Numbered from the stretch's first letter, positions 19,871 through 29,155 are shown. The stretch is 39,163 nucleotides of DNA from an uncultured Clostridia bacterium (GCA_947626735.1 CANQTK010000011.1:1-39163), one strand, 5' to 3'. Program-made: numbers and translations. Notes: generated by a model not told the origin, from the sequence alone.

Positions 19871-19902
19871 AAAATGTAGGTAAAAGCCTACATTTTTTTT
19901 TT
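19869..19902 (+). terminator. Terminator of the lexA unit
   Basis: A 12-bp stem AAAAAATGTAGG/CCTACATTTTTT with loop TAAAAG and a long T run. Confidence 0.9.
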
Positions 19903-19918
19903 AGCAATGATAAAAATG

Positions 19919-19951
19919 TGTAACAAAATGTAAATAAAGGATGTCTATAAT
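19919..19951 (+). promoter_or_regulatory. Possible autoregulated ECF promoter
   Basis: TGTAAC (19919-19924) is followed after 17 nt by TGTC (19942-19945), resembling ECF promoters such as the B. subtilis SigX class (TGTAAC, about 17 nt, CGTC-like). A TATAAT (19946-19951) overlaps, so a sigma-A start is also possible. Confidence 0.4.
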
Positions 19952-19969
19952 AGTAGGAAGGAGGTTAAA

Positions 19970-20461
19970 ATGGAAGAATTTTATAAAAAATACGGTAAGC
20001 TTGTATATCATTATCTTAGAAAATTGTGCGAAAATAAAGAAATTGCAGAAGAATTGACGCAAGAAACCTTTTATAAAGCAATTAAAGGTGTTAAAAATTT
20101 TAGAGGTGAATGTAGCGTTAGTAATTGGTTATGCCATATTGCTAAAAATGTTTGGTTAGATTATCTAAAAAAAGAGCATAAAATCCAATTTGTCTCGATT
20201 GATGATGATTCCATAAGTAATTTCCTAGTAGACGAAATGTTTCAAAATAATACAGAATCGAAAGAAGAGCAAATCAATTTATACAAGAAAATACATCAAC
20301 TGAATGAGAAAACAAGAGAAATTTTTTATTTAAGATTGTTAGGAGGTTTTTCTTTTAAAGAAATTGCAAAAATTTTTGATAAAAGTGAAGAATGGGCCAG
20401 AACTACTTTTTATAGAGGAAAAAGAAAATTAAAGGAGGAAATAGAAAATGATGAAAAATGA
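19970..20461 (+). CDS. ECF-type RNA polymerase sigma factor
   Basis: A 163-aa sigma-70 family protein of ECF size. Region 2 (about residues 5-70) contains the LVYHYLRKLCENKEIAEELT and NWLCHIAKNVWLDYLKK segments. Region 4 (about 105-155) ends in a helix-turn-helix (LGGFSFKEIAKIFDKSEEWA). GGAAGGAGG lies 5 nt before the ATG. The next gene overlaps by 14 nt and encodes a zinc-finger anti-sigma, its likely regulator. Confidence 0.9.
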   Translation: MEEFYKKYGKLVYHYLRKLCENKEIAEELTQETFYKAIKGVKNFRGECSVSNWLCHIAKNVWLDYLKKEHKIQFVSIDDDSISNFLVDEMFQNNTESKEEQINLYKKIHQLNEKTREIFYLRLLGGFSFKEIAKIFDKSEEWARTTFYRGKRKLKEEIENDEK

Positions 20462-21410
20462 ATGTGAAATTGTAAAAGATTTAATTCCAAGTTTTGTTGA
20501 TGGAACAATAAGTGATGTCGCAAGTGAATTTGTTAAAACTCATATAAGCAATTGTGAAAATTGTAAAAAAATATTGGAAAATTTGGAAAAAAATACTTTA
20601 ACAGAAGAAGATAATACGGCAATAAATTATTTAAAAAAATATCATAGGAAAATGAAAATTTTAGAATTTGTTATTTTTATACTTGTCCTATTTATTATAG
20701 TAACATTGGTAATAGCAAACATTAGACATATTAAAAATGTAAAGGAAGAAATGAATAGGCAAAATATCATTCAGCGTAATGATACGATTCTCTCTACAAC
20801 CTATGAAAAAACGTTAAAAGCAATCAATAGTAGTAACTTTACATTTCAAATAGAAGAAGATGATGGTAAATATATAGAAAGATTTTATTATAAAGATAAA
20901 AAATTCAAAAAAATAATGATGACAAGTGAGAATGGTTCAGAAACATGGACAAATTATGGAATTGAAACGGAAGATGGTTATCGTTATATACAATTCTATT
21001 CAAGTTATAATAAAAGTCATAAAGGCCAACTTTATCGATTTTACCTAAATGAATCTCTACAAGATTCTATTCTTGTACAATTCCATCTTCTTCATTCACC
21101 AGCATTCTATAAATTATCTGAAGTAGATTTGTTAAACCTTGAAATTAGAGACGACACTTATGAAGACAAGGACTGTTATGTAATTAAGCAATATATTCCT
21201 ACAATTGCATGGTATGAAACATGGATTGATAAAGAAAGTATGCTTATTATAAGAGAAATTCAATATTGGAACAGAAATGATGTTACGCATAATTATGCTT
21301 ATTCTTGGTCAACAGGAACAGTTACAGACGAAGATGTTTTGATAAAAGATACCACGAAACAAGATGATGTTCCTTATTATAATGATACTTTAGAATTGCT
21401 TATTAGGTAA
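20448..21410 (+). CDS. Membrane anti-sigma factor with zinc-finger (ZAS) domain
   Basis: A 320-aa protein. The N-terminal cytoplasmic ZAS domain has the H-x3-C-x2-C pattern at THISNCENC (about residues 31-39), which in the family clamps the cognate sigma. One membrane segment lies near 68-92, followed by a 225-residue external sensor domain that I do not recognise. The start overlaps the sigma gene (ATGATG at 20448; either ATG is possible) behind AAAGGAGG, so the two are translationally coupled. It probably holds the upstream sigma factor inactive until an envelope signal arrives. Confidence 0.82.
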   Translation: MMKNECEIVKDLIPSFVDGTISDVASEFVKTHISNCENCKKILENLEKNTLTEEDNTAINYLKKYHRKMKILEFVIFILVLFIIVTLVIANIRHIKNVKEEMNRQNIIQRNDTILSTTYEKTLKAINSSNFTFQIEEDDGKYIERFYYKDKKFKKIMMTSENGSETWTNYGIETEDGYRYIQFYSSYNKSHKGQLYRFYLNESLQDSILVQFHLLHSPAFYKLSEVDLLNLEIRDDTYEDKDCYVIKQYIPTIAWYETWIDKESMLIIREIQYWNRNDVTHNYAYSWSTGTVTDEDVLIKDTTKQDDVPYYNDTLELLIR

Positions 21411-21490
21411 TTTTTAGTATGAAATGAATAGCAGTTTAAAGAAGAAAGTTCACAGAGTTCTTAATGAAAGATAAAAATTTAAGAAAACCA

Positions 21491-21519
21491 TTGCCAATTT
21501 ATAAAAAATGTAATATAAT
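21491..21519 (+). promoter_or_regulatory. mreB promoter
   Basis: TTGCCA (21491-21496), 17-nt spacer, TATAAT (21514-21519), 65 nt upstream of the chosen start. Confidence 0.7.
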
Positions 21520-21538
21520 CGTAACAGAATTGTAATAA

Positions 21539-22589
<1,051 letters not shown>

Positions 22590-22605
22590 AGTATCACAAT
22601 CGAAT

Positions 22606-22633
22606 AAAACAGCTAGATTAATCTAGCTGTTTT
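22606..22633. terminator. Terminator of mreB
   Basis: A perfect 28-nt palindrome (AAAACAGCTAGATT and its complement) with a T-rich 3' side, 16 nt past the mreB stop. Confidence 0.7.
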
Positions 22634-22699
22634 ACTTTGTAATACGATTAGCCTTCATTTTTGACAATTGGAATAAGTGGTCAAATTCTTAAGATTATC

Positions 22700-22728
22700 T
22701 TGCCAAAATAAGCATAACATTATATAAT
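22700..22728 (+). promoter_or_regulatory. tetR promoter
   Basis: TTGCCA (22700-22705), 17-nt spacer, TATAAT (22723-22728), 36 nt before the ATG. Confidence 0.7.
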
Positions 22729-22763
22729 ACACATAGATTATTACGTGTAAAAGGTGAAATCAA

Positions 22764-23331
22764 ATGAATAAAACAAAAAGAAAGATATTTGAAACTTCTA
22801 TGAAACTATTTGCAGAAAAAGGTTATGACGCCACTAGCATTGAAGAAATTACAGCAACCGTAGGAGTAGCAAAGGGAACTTTATATTATCATTTTTCAAG
22901 CAAAGAGGAAATATTTCAATTCTTAGTAGAAGAAGGAGTGAAATTATTAACTAACAGCATAACCATTAAAACAGCCAAATTAACGAATTCCCTAGATAAA
23001 ATTAAAGCTATTGTGTTAATTGAATTAAAAGTATTAGTGAAATATGAAAGCTTTATGACAATAATCTTAAGTGAAATTTGGGGAACAGGCACACGTTCTA
23101 AAATGTGTAGAGACTATGTATTTAATTATATTCAAATGATACAAGAAATTGTAGAAGAAGGAATGAAAAAAGGCGAAATTATAGAAGCAGATGCCAATGT
23201 CATCGCCTCTCGGAATTTTTGGTTTTGTTTGTTCTAGCCTAATTTACAAATTAAGAAGAGAAAAAAATATTGAATTATTAGAACTATATAAAGAAATTGA
23301 AAAATCATTTATTTTAAAATTAAAAAAGTAA
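22764..23331 (+). CDS. TetR-family regulator, read through one +1 site
   Basis: The joined product is 188 aa, a normal TetR length. The N-terminal DNA-binding domain is classic (KLFAEKGYDATSIEEITATVGVAKGTLYYHFSSKEEIF, residues 12-50). The C-terminal ligand domain is interrupted at CGG 23211; skipping C gives ASGIFGFVCSSLIYKLRREK and an open frame to TAA 23329-23331. It lies 68 nt before an acyl-CoA ligase gene, so control of fatty-acid use is a reasonable guess (FadR-like), not shown. Confidence 0.82.
23211..23213 (+). other. CGG recoding site 5 (tetR)
   Basis: In-frame TCT CGG A; skipping C gives TCT GGA ATT TTT GGT TTT. Without the shift the frame ends at TAG about eight codons later (23235-23237), cutting off the last helices. 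Confidence 0.7.
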
Positions 23332-23399
23332 AATAGAAATAGGAAACAATGTAACGCATTTTCCATAATCGAAATACTAGAAAGAAAGGAAAAACGAAC

Positions 23400-25268
23400 A
23401 TGAGAATATTAAAAGATTTTAAAATACCAAATTTTAAATTTGACAAAATTAAAATGAAAGATATTGAAAATATTGAAGAAGTAAAAGTAGATTACGAAAG
23501 ACTACAAAAGAAGCAAATTATTAAAGAAAAAAGAAAACAAAGAGGATATGAAACAACCCATTATAAAACCATAAAAGAAGTATTTGATAGAACAAGAGAA
23601 AAATATGCAAGTAACATTTTCATGCTTGAAAAATTTAATCCAAAGGAACAATTTACGAAAATTACGTATCAAGAATTTAGTGAAGATGTTATTGGATTAG
23701 GCACTGCCCTAAGAAATAAATATAATTTAGCAGAAGAAAGAATTGTGATTATTGGCGAAAATACCTACCATTGGTACGTCTCTTACATGGCAATGCTTTG
23801 TGGAGTAGGAATTGCCGTTCCTGTGGATAAAGAATTACCAGCAAATGAACTAGAAAATGTTATCAATCGTTCTAGAGCAACAGCAGTTATTTATTCCCCT
23901 AAGAAAAAAGATGTGATAAAAAAAGTACAAGATAAATTACCAACTGTAAAATATTTTATAGCAATGTATTCAGATGATAAATTAGAAGGAAGAGAAGTTG
24001 GATTTAATACCGTTTTAAAAGAAGGAAAAGAAATGGTACAAAAAGGGGATGACTCTTTTTCTAAAATTGAAATTGATCCAGAAGAATTTAAAGTACTTAT
24101 CTTTACCTCAGGAACCACTTCAAACTCAAAAGGAGTTATGCTATGTAACAGAAACTTAGCAGAAAATATCAATGCGGTAAATCCTTATGTAAGACTATAT
24201 GAAACGGATCGTTTCTTTTCCGTTTTACCACTTCATCATACCTATGAATCTTCTATTGGCTTTTTGCTTCCAATATCAAGAGGCTCTTCTATTGCCGTAT
24301 GCCAAGGGTTAAAACATATTGTATCAGACTTAAAAGAAACCAATCCAACTGCTTTACTTGCGGTACCTTTACTTATTGAGAGTTTATATAAAAAGATAAA
24401 TCAAACCATTGAAAAAAGTGGAAAAACAGCATTAGTGAATTCCATGATGCATGTAACCAATGCCTTAAAAAATGTAGGAATTGATATCAAAAAGAAAGTA
24501 TTTGCAGAAATTTATGAAAATCTAGGTGGAAATTTAAGATTTGTCGTTTCTGCTGCAGCACCAATTGATCCAAAAGTGGGAAAATGGTTACAAGATTTAG
24601 GAATTGGCTTTTTACAAGGGTATGGTTTAACGGAAACAGCACCAATTGCAGCCTTAACGCCAGAATATGATGCAAGAGTAGGTTCTGCTGGAAAAGCCGT
24701 AGTATGTGCGGAATTAAAAATAGAAAATCCAAACGAAAAGGGAGAAGGGGAAGTTTTAATAAAAAGTTCTACCTTAATGTTAGGCTATTATGAAGACGAA
24801 GAAGCAACGGAGGAAGTAATTGAAGTTGATAAACATGGAAATCGTTGGTTCCATTCCGGAGATGTAGGTTATTTAGATAAAGATGGATTTCTTTATATTA
24901 CGGGAAGAATTAAAAATGTCATTGTCACACAAAATGGAAAGAATATTTATCCAGAAGAAATTGAATTAATGCTTGGAGAAGTACCAGAAATTAAAGAATG
25001 TATGGTATATGGAAAAGAAGTAGAAGGAGAAAAAGAATTAATTATTACCGTAAAAGTAATACCAAATATGGAAGAAATAGAAGCAAAACACGGAAAAAAT
25101 CTAAGTGAAAAAGAAATCTACAATATTATTTGGGATAAAATTAAAGAAGTAAACCATAAGCTAACTTCTTATAAAGCCATTAAAAAATTAGAAATTAAAA
25201 CAGATGAATTTGTAAAAACCACGACTATGAAAATAAAAAGATATGTAGAAATTAATAAAGATAAATAA
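23400..25268 (+). CDS. Long-chain acyl-CoA synthetase (AMP-forming)
   Basis: ANL-superfamily enzyme activating fatty acids through an acyl-adenylate. The 622-aa protein has the phosphate-binding TSGTTSNSKG at about 237-246, the GYGLTETAP motif near 407-415, the hinge GDVGYLDKDGFLYITGR near 488-504 and a C-terminal Lys-containing segment (TTTMKIKRY). It has an extra N-terminal segment of about 60 charged residues. AGAAAGGA precedes the ATG. It probably forms a unit with the upstream tetR gene. Four-word contexts such as GAA ACG GAT keep CGG out of frame throughout. Confidence 0.92.
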   Translation: MRILKDFKIPNFKFDKIKMKDIENIEEVKVDYERLQKKQIIKEKRKQRGYETTHYKTIKEVFDRTREKYASNIFMLEKFNPKEQFTKITYQEFSEDVIGLGTALRNKYNLAEERIVIIGENTYHWYVSYMAMLCGVGIAVPVDKELPANELENVINRSRATAVIYSPKKKDVIKKVQDKLPTVKYFIAMYSDDKLEGREVGFNTVLKEGKEMVQKGDDSFSKIEIDPEEFKVLIFTSGTTSNSKGVMLCNRNLAENINAVNPYVRLYETDRFFSVLPLHHTYESSIGFLLPISRGSSIAVCQGLKHIVSDLKETNPTALLAVPLLIESLYKKINQTIEKSGKTALVNSMMHVTNALKNVGIDIKKKVFAEIYENLGGNLRFVVSAAAPIDPKVGKWLQDLGIGFLQGYGLTETAPIAALTPEYDARVGSAGKAVVCAELKIENPNEKGEGEVLIKSSTLMLGYYEDEEATEEVIEVDKHGNRWFHSGDVGYLDKDGFLYITGRIKNVIVTQNGKNIYPEEIELMLGEVPEIKECMVYGKEVEGEKELIITVKVIPNMEEIEAKHGKNLSEKEIYNIIWDKIKEVNHKLTSYKAIKKLEIKTDEFVKTTTMKIKRYVEINKDK

Positions 25269-25315
25269 AGGTAAAAAATACTAAAAAAATATTTACGGAA
25301 ATAAGGATTTGGGTA

Positions 25316-25344
25316 TTGACAAAATAAAATCTTTTGATTAAAAT
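25316..25344 (+). promoter_or_regulatory. Distal promoter of the 283-aa gene
   Basis: TTGACA (25316-25321), 17-nt spacer, TAAAAT (25339-25344). Confidence 0.55.
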
Positions 25345-25391
25345 AAAATAGAAGTCAAATTATAAAATATTATAAATCCTATTGTAATTTT

Positions 25392-25419
25392 TTGTAGAAA
25401 ACTGACATAGAAGTATAAT
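25392..25419 (+). promoter_or_regulatory. Proximal promoter of the 283-aa gene
   Basis: TTGTAG (25392-25397), 16-nt spacer, TATAAT (25414-25419), 26 nt before the ATG. It is in tandem with the distal promoter. Confidence 0.5.
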
Positions 25420-25444
25420 ACATAGGAAAAGGAAGGAGTTTACA

Positions 25445-26296
25445 ATGTCTAAATCTGGCATAGTAAATGTGAGAATGGTAATCACAGAAGAAAAAATGTT
25501 ATCAAATATTGATAAAGTACAAAAACTAATTAATCCAAAAAGTAAAAAACAAATTATTCAATTAGATGATGATACTTACTTTAAAGATTTAATTGAATCT
25601 ATTAAAACCTACTTGGTGGAATATCCTAAGAAAAAGAATTTTCCAGCAAGTGTATATAAAGCAGCTTATAATTTAGTAGAGTTTGCTACCAATTTGTTTG
25701 AAGAAAATACAAAGCAAATTGAAGAATTAATTCGTCAAAGAGAAGCTAATATTTCTTTAGCAGGTGATTTAAAACAAATTTTAGAAGTAGTAATGAGTAA
25801 AGAAGAGGGCTGGAAACAAGAATTAAAAGAAGCTTCTAATACTTTACCAGAAGATATTATAGAAACTTTAGAAATTATCGGAAAAGCAAAAAGCAATACT
25901 TCACAAAATTACCAAGATGCTGTTAAATTGGTCAATGCAAGAATTGTAAATTTAGAGTCAAACTTACATATTGAAATTGATATGGAAAGAATTGAAGATA
26001 GATCAAAAGCATTAAGTTATATTGGTATTGAAATTGCAGATGCATTAAAATTAATTCCAACACCACAAGAAGAGATAGCACCAATCAAAGAAACAGAAGA
26101 AGTAACAGAATCTGTTTCTAAGGTAGGAGTAGAAGAAAATAACACTTATCTAGAACAAACTAGATTTGAAGTTAAACCTTCTTTATGGCAAAGAATTAAA
26201 GAAAGCAAAGTTGCAAGGGCACTTCGTTATGTATTAAAAATTAGGATTGTACTAGATGTACCAGCTTTACCAGAAGGAAAAAAGGAAGAAAACTAA
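25445..26296 (+). CDS. Uncharacterised protein with helical domains
   Basis: I do not recognise this 283-aa protein. It is acidic/lysine-rich and mostly helical by composition, with no signal peptide. A low-complexity Glu/Thr/Val linker (residues ~215-245) is followed by a basic patch (SLWQRIKESKVARALRYVLK, ~253-272), and the C-terminus is PEGKKEEN. It has GGAAGGAG upstream, two tandem promoters and its own terminator, so it is expressed as a single gene. Confidence 0.78.
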   Translation: MSKSGIVNVRMVITEEKMLSNIDKVQKLINPKSKKQIIQLDDDTYFKDLIESIKTYLVEYPKKKNFPASVYKAAYNLVEFATNLFEENTKQIEELIRQREANISLAGDLKQILEVVMSKEEGWKQELKEASNTLPEDIIETLEIIGKAKSNTSQNYQDAVKLVNARIVNLESNLHIEIDMERIEDRSKALSYIGIEIADALKLIPTPQEEIAPIKETEEVTESVSKVGVEENNTYLEQTRFEVKPSLWQRIKESKVARALRYVLKIRIVLDVPALPEGKKEEN

Positions 26297-26318
26297 AATC
26301 AAACTTATAAAGAAAAAT

Positions 26319-26357
26319 AAAATAAGTTGGAAATAGTTCTATTTTCAACTTATTTTT
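26319..26357 (+). terminator. Terminator of the 283-aa gene
   Basis: Stem of 16 pairs starting AATAAGTTGGAAATAG (one G-T pair), very short loop, then a six-T run. Confidence 0.88.
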
Positions 26358-26421
26358 TCTTATTAATAAAAGATAACATTTGATATTTTTTGGAATAAGG
26401 AAAAAATTAAAGGATAACCTA

Positions 26422-26450
26422 TTGACAACTGAGTAAAAATTTTGTATAAT
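26422..26450 (+). promoter_or_regulatory. tRNA promoter
   Basis: Full consensus TTGACA (26422-26427), 17-nt spacer, TATAAT (26445-26450), 20 nt upstream of the first tRNA. Confidence 0.85.
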
Positions 26451-26470
26451 CAAACTTGCGTTAGGCATTT

Positions 26471-26547
26471 GCTCCATTAGCTCAGTTGGTCAGAGCAACC
26501 GGCTCATAACCGGTGGGTCCAAGGTTCGAATCCTTGATGGAGCACCA
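26471..26547 (+). tRNA. tRNA with CAU anticodon (Met or Ile2)
   Basis: 77 nt with encoded CCA. Acceptor GCTCCAT/ATGGAGC, D-arm AGCTCAGTTGGTCAGAGC, anticodon arm ACCGG-CTCATAA-CCGGT with CAT anticodon, and T-loop TTCGAAT. By eye I cannot decide between elongator Met and the lysidine-modified Ile2; it lacks initiator features. Confidence 0.92.
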
Positions 26548-26564
26548 TAAAAATTTATCTATAT

Positions 26565-26872
26565 GGGTAGGTGGCCGAGTGGCTAAAGGCGGCAGACTGT
26601 GGTCTTTGGTTTTTCAAAACCTAAATTTGCAGCTCTTATTAGTAATAATAAGATGAAAACTAGGCTAATTCGGGGAACTCTTAGCAGTTAGGCTGATGAC
26701 AATCCCGAGCTAGGAAAGTAATTTCCGAGTGTAGAGACTTTATACCTAGTATCTTGAAAAAAGATAAAGAGAAAGTCCAGACTACAAACATTTTAAATGG
26801 TAGTGAAAACTATAGTAGTAAGAAATCTGTTCTCATACGAGTACGATGGTTCGAATCCATCCCTGCCCACCA
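26565..26872 (+). tRNA. tRNA-Tyr (GUA), interrupted by a group I intron
   Basis: Exon 1 is 26565-26600 and exon 2 is 26823-26872. Spliced together they give acceptor GGGTAGG/CCTGCCC, anticodon arm GCAGA-CTGTAAA-TCTGT with anticodon GTA (identical in loop to the usual bacterial tRNA-Tyr), a class II variable arm CTC/GAG, T-arm GATGG-TTCGAAT-CCATC, and an encoded ACCA end. The intron sits between anticodon bases 35 and 36. It is co-transcribed with the preceding tRNA (17-nt gap) from a consensus promoter. Confidence 0.92.
26601..26822 (+). mobile_element. Group I intron in tRNA-Tyr (222 nt)
   Basis: The 5' exon ends in U and the intron ends in G, as group I splicing requires. P1: CTGT (26597-26600) with GCAG (26629-26632), U-G at the splice site. 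P2: hairpin within 26634-26652. P3: ACTAGG (26659-26664) with CCTAGT (26745-26750). P4: TCGGG (26670-26674) with CCCGA (26704-26708). P6: GGAAA with TTTCC (26713-26726). P7: GACTTT (26736-26741) with AAAGTC (26772-26777). P8: TATCTT (26750-26755) with AAGATA (26761-26766). The core wording (CAATCCCGAGC, GTAGAGACTT) resembles IC3-type introns of cyanobacterial tRNA-Leu. It contains no reading frame. Confidence 0.92.
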
Positions 26873-26902
26873 AAATACAAGTTACAACTTGTATTTTATT
26901 TT
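26873..26902 (+). terminator. Terminator of the tRNA unit
   Basis: An 11-bp stem AAATACAAGTT/AACTTGTATTT with a very short loop, then T-rich sequence, directly after the tRNA-Tyr CCA. Confidence 0.8.
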
Positions 26903-26945
26903 CCAATACAATACAAACAAAAGTTTTATTTAAAAGGAGAAAAGT

Positions 26946-27329
26946 ATGAATTTTTCTACAAGTAAAGAAAAAGGAAATACAGGTTTAGGAATAGCAATAG
27001 CATATTATACATCGAATGGTTATACCGTATCAATACCATTAAATGATACACAAGATTATGATTTGGTTGTAGATAAAAATAATATTTTGAAAAAAGTGCA
27101 AGTAAAAACAACTGGATGTAAAACGAAATATGGTACTTATCAAGTAGCACTAAAAAGTTGTGGTGGCACAAGAGGTAATACATATAAAACATTAATAGAT
27201 ACAAAAATAGATGAACTTTTTATTTTAGCAGATAATTTAGATATTTATATTTTACCAATAGAGAAAATTTATAATAAAAGTACTTTAAATTTATGTAGTA
27301 AATATCAGAAGTATAAAATAAAAATGTAA
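26946..27329 (+). CDS. Homing-type PD-(D/E)XK endonuclease (I-Ssp6803I-like)
   Basis: A 127-aa protein that resembles the small PD-(D/E)XK homing endonucleases associated with group I introns of bacterial tRNA genes, of which I-Ssp6803I from the Synechocystis tRNA-fMet intron is the type. Visible elements: an N-terminal KEKGNTGLGIAIAYYTSNGY helix with candidate Glu8, the strand NDTQDYDLVV with candidate Asp, and VQVKTT with Gln52-x-Lys54 in place of the usual E-x-K. AAAAGGAG lies upstream. It starts 74 nt after the tRNA-Tyr that carries a group I intron, but outside the intron. The functional link to that intron is inferred from position and family. Confidence 0.75.
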   Translation: MNFSTSKEKGNTGLGIAIAYYTSNGYTVSIPLNDTQDYDLVVDKNNILKKVQVKTTGCKTKYGTYQVALKSCGGTRGNTYKTLIDTKIDELFILADNLDIYILPIEKIYNKSTLNLCSKYQKYKIKM

Positions 27330-27337
27330 TAAAAATA

Positions 27338-27365
27338 TTGTTTTTATCAAAATTTAGTATATAAT
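27338..27365 (+). promoter_or_regulatory. Promoter of the HD-domain gene
   Basis: TTGTTT (27338-27343), 16-nt spacer, TATAAT (27360-27365), about 30 nt before the ATG. Confidence 0.5.
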
Positions 27366-27395
27366 GATAAAAAAAGTAAGGCTTAGGAGAATGTA

Positions 27396-28307
27396 ATGAA
27401 CCAAAATTTATTGCAATTTTATTTTCATATATTAAATTATGAAACAAAACCAGAATTTTTAGATAAATATTTAAAGGCACCATGCTTATTAAGACTAAAA
27501 AAGATAGAATATTTTTGTGGTATGCACTATGCATCTAAAAATATTTATGATTTTAAGGAATATATTACAAGATATGACCATTCAATAACTGTTGCTTTAT
27601 TAATATGGAAATGTACAAAAAGTAAAAAACAAACATTAGCTGGTCTATTTCATGATGTTGCGACTCCATGTTTTTCACATGTCATTGACTATATGAATAA
27701 AGACTATGAAAAACAAGAAAGCACAGAAGAATATACAGAGCAAATATTAAAACAAGATACTTATCTAAACAACTGTTTAAAAGAAGATAATCTTAGAATA
27801 GAGGATATCATGAATTTTAAACAATATCCTATTGTAGATAATGAACGCCCCAAAGTATGTGCTGATAGACTAGATGGTGTTATTTTAACTGGTATATCTT
27901 GGACAAAAGATATTGGAAAAAAAGAAATAGAACAAATAATAAACGATATCGAAATACAAGAAAATGAAATAGGCTTTCAAACAAAAGACGTAGCGAGCTT
28001 AGTCTTAGAAGTTAGTAAAAATATTGATCTTTATTGTCATTCTAAGGAAGATAACTATATGATGGAATTGTTAGCATCTATTACTAGATACAGTATAGAA
28101 AAGGGTTATATTACCTATGAAGAATTATATACTTCTAATGAAGAAGACTTAATGAAAAAATTAAAGAAAATAAAAGATAAAGACTTAATAAAACAATTTG
28201 ATATCTTTGAAAATATCACAAAAGAAGAAATACCAGATATTAATTTGCCAAAAGTGAAAATAAGAGATTTAAATCCATTAGTACAAGGAAAGAGAATCAA
28301 ATCATGA
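27396..28307 (+). CDS. HD-superfamily phosphohydrolase
   Basis: A 303-aa protein with the metal-binding HD pattern: RYDHSITVALLIW (His about residue 57), LFHDVATPCFSHVIDY (HD about 84-85, with a second His), and a later CADRLDGV Asp near 153. It resembles dNTPase-like or uncharacterised HD hydrolases acting on nucleotides; the substrate is unknown. TTAGGAG precedes the ATG. It follows the endonuclease gene by 66 nt but has a promoter of its own. Confidence 0.8.
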   Translation: MNQNLLQFYFHILNYETKPEFLDKYLKAPCLLRLKKIEYFCGMHYASKNIYDFKEYITRYDHSITVALLIWKCTKSKKQTLAGLFHDVATPCFSHVIDYMNKDYEKQESTEEYTEQILKQDTYLNNCLKEDNLRIEDIMNFKQYPIVDNERPKVCADRLDGVILTGISWTKDIGKKEIEQIINDIEIQENEIGFQTKDVASLVLEVSKNIDLYCHSKEDNYMMELLASITRYSIEKGYITYEELYTSNEEDLMKKLKKIKDKDLIKQFDIFENITKEEIPDINLPKVKIRDLNPLVQGKRIKS

Positions 28308-28352
28308 AAAAATTAACCAATCAACAAAATATATTCTAATATTTTATAAAAG

Positions 28353-28389
28353 AAAAACATTCAAAAATAAATTATTCTTGAATGTTTTT
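28353..28389. terminator. Bidirectional terminator between HD gene and mtgA
   Basis: A 12-bp stem AAAAACATTCAA/TTGAATGTTTTT with T runs on both strands, between two convergent genes. The 3' arm overlaps the mtgA stop codon. Confidence 0.82.
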
Positions 28390-29064
28390 TGCTTCTTCTT
28401 CCGATAAATATCCATACTCTACCATAGAGCGAATTACTTTTCCTTGTCTGTTTTTTGCTAAATCTGGATTAATCGTTGGAGCATACACAGAAGGAGCATT
28501 AGGAACGCCCGCAAGAAGTGTTGCTTCATATAAATTTAAATCTTTTGGTTCTTTTTTATAATAACCATTCGAAGCTTCACGAATACCATAATAACCTTCT
28601 CCAAAATAAATGGTATTCATATAAAATTCCAAAATATCTTCTTTGGAATAATTTTTTTCTAAATCAATAGCTACTAAAATTTCTGCTATTTTTCTTGAAA
28701 TAAAATCATCTTCTGTAATAAAGTATAAATTTTTCGCTACTTGTTGTGTGATTGTACTACCACCTTCATTTAATTCTTTGGCTTGAATATTAGAAAAAAT
28801 AGCTCTTGCAATAGCAATGATATCAATAGCACCATGTTTTTTAAAACGATGATCTTCTACGGCAATAATGGCATCTAAATAATAATTGGGTACTTCATCA
28901 GTTGTAACATACGTATCATTACTTTTAATTTCTGCAATTTTACTAGAAAGGCTGGTTTGTTCTAAAGTTGTTTTATATAATTGATATCCCTTGAAAAAGA
29001 TGACAGAACCAATGATAACAAGAATGAGTAGTACAATTAAAAAAAATTTTTTTATTATTTTCAT
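28372..29064 (-). CDS. mtgA: Monofunctional biosynthetic peptidoglycan transglycosylase (GT51)
   Basis: Polymerises lipid II into glycan strands. The 230-aa product has one N-terminal membrane anchor (residues 5-27) and a GT51 domain with the catalytic motif AVEDHRFKKHGAID (Glu70) and GGSTITQQVAKN near 98-110, plus LEFYMNTIYFGEGYYGI. No transpeptidase domain follows. The stop codon lies within the shared terminator. AAAGGAGG precedes the start on the minus strand. It diverges from the SUMF1-like gene. Confidence 0.9.
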   Translation of the reverse strand: MKIIKKFFLIVLLILVIIGSVIFFKGYQLYKTTLEQTSLSSKIAEIKSNDTYVTTDEVPNYYLDAIIAVEDHRFKKHGAIDIIAIARAIFSNIQAKELNEGGSTITQQVAKNLYFITEDDFISRKIAEILVAIDLEKNYSKEDILEFYMNTIYFGEGYYGIREASNGYYKKEPKDLNLYEATLLAGVPNAPSVYAPTINPDLAKNRQGKVIRSMVEYGYLSEEEAKNIQE

Positions 29065-29155
29065 TGGTACCTCCTTTTATTTTTCTAACAACATTATACT
29101 ATATAATTCTGAAAAAGGAAAACTTTTTTTCTTAAAAAATTATTAAGAATAGGAA

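Noticed and set aside
27220..27534. Minus-strand open frame of 104 codons over the endonuclease and HD genes
   Set aside because: It is a low-complexity shadow (Phe/Tyr/Leu/Lys-rich) of two better supported plus-strand genes and has no ribosome binding site.
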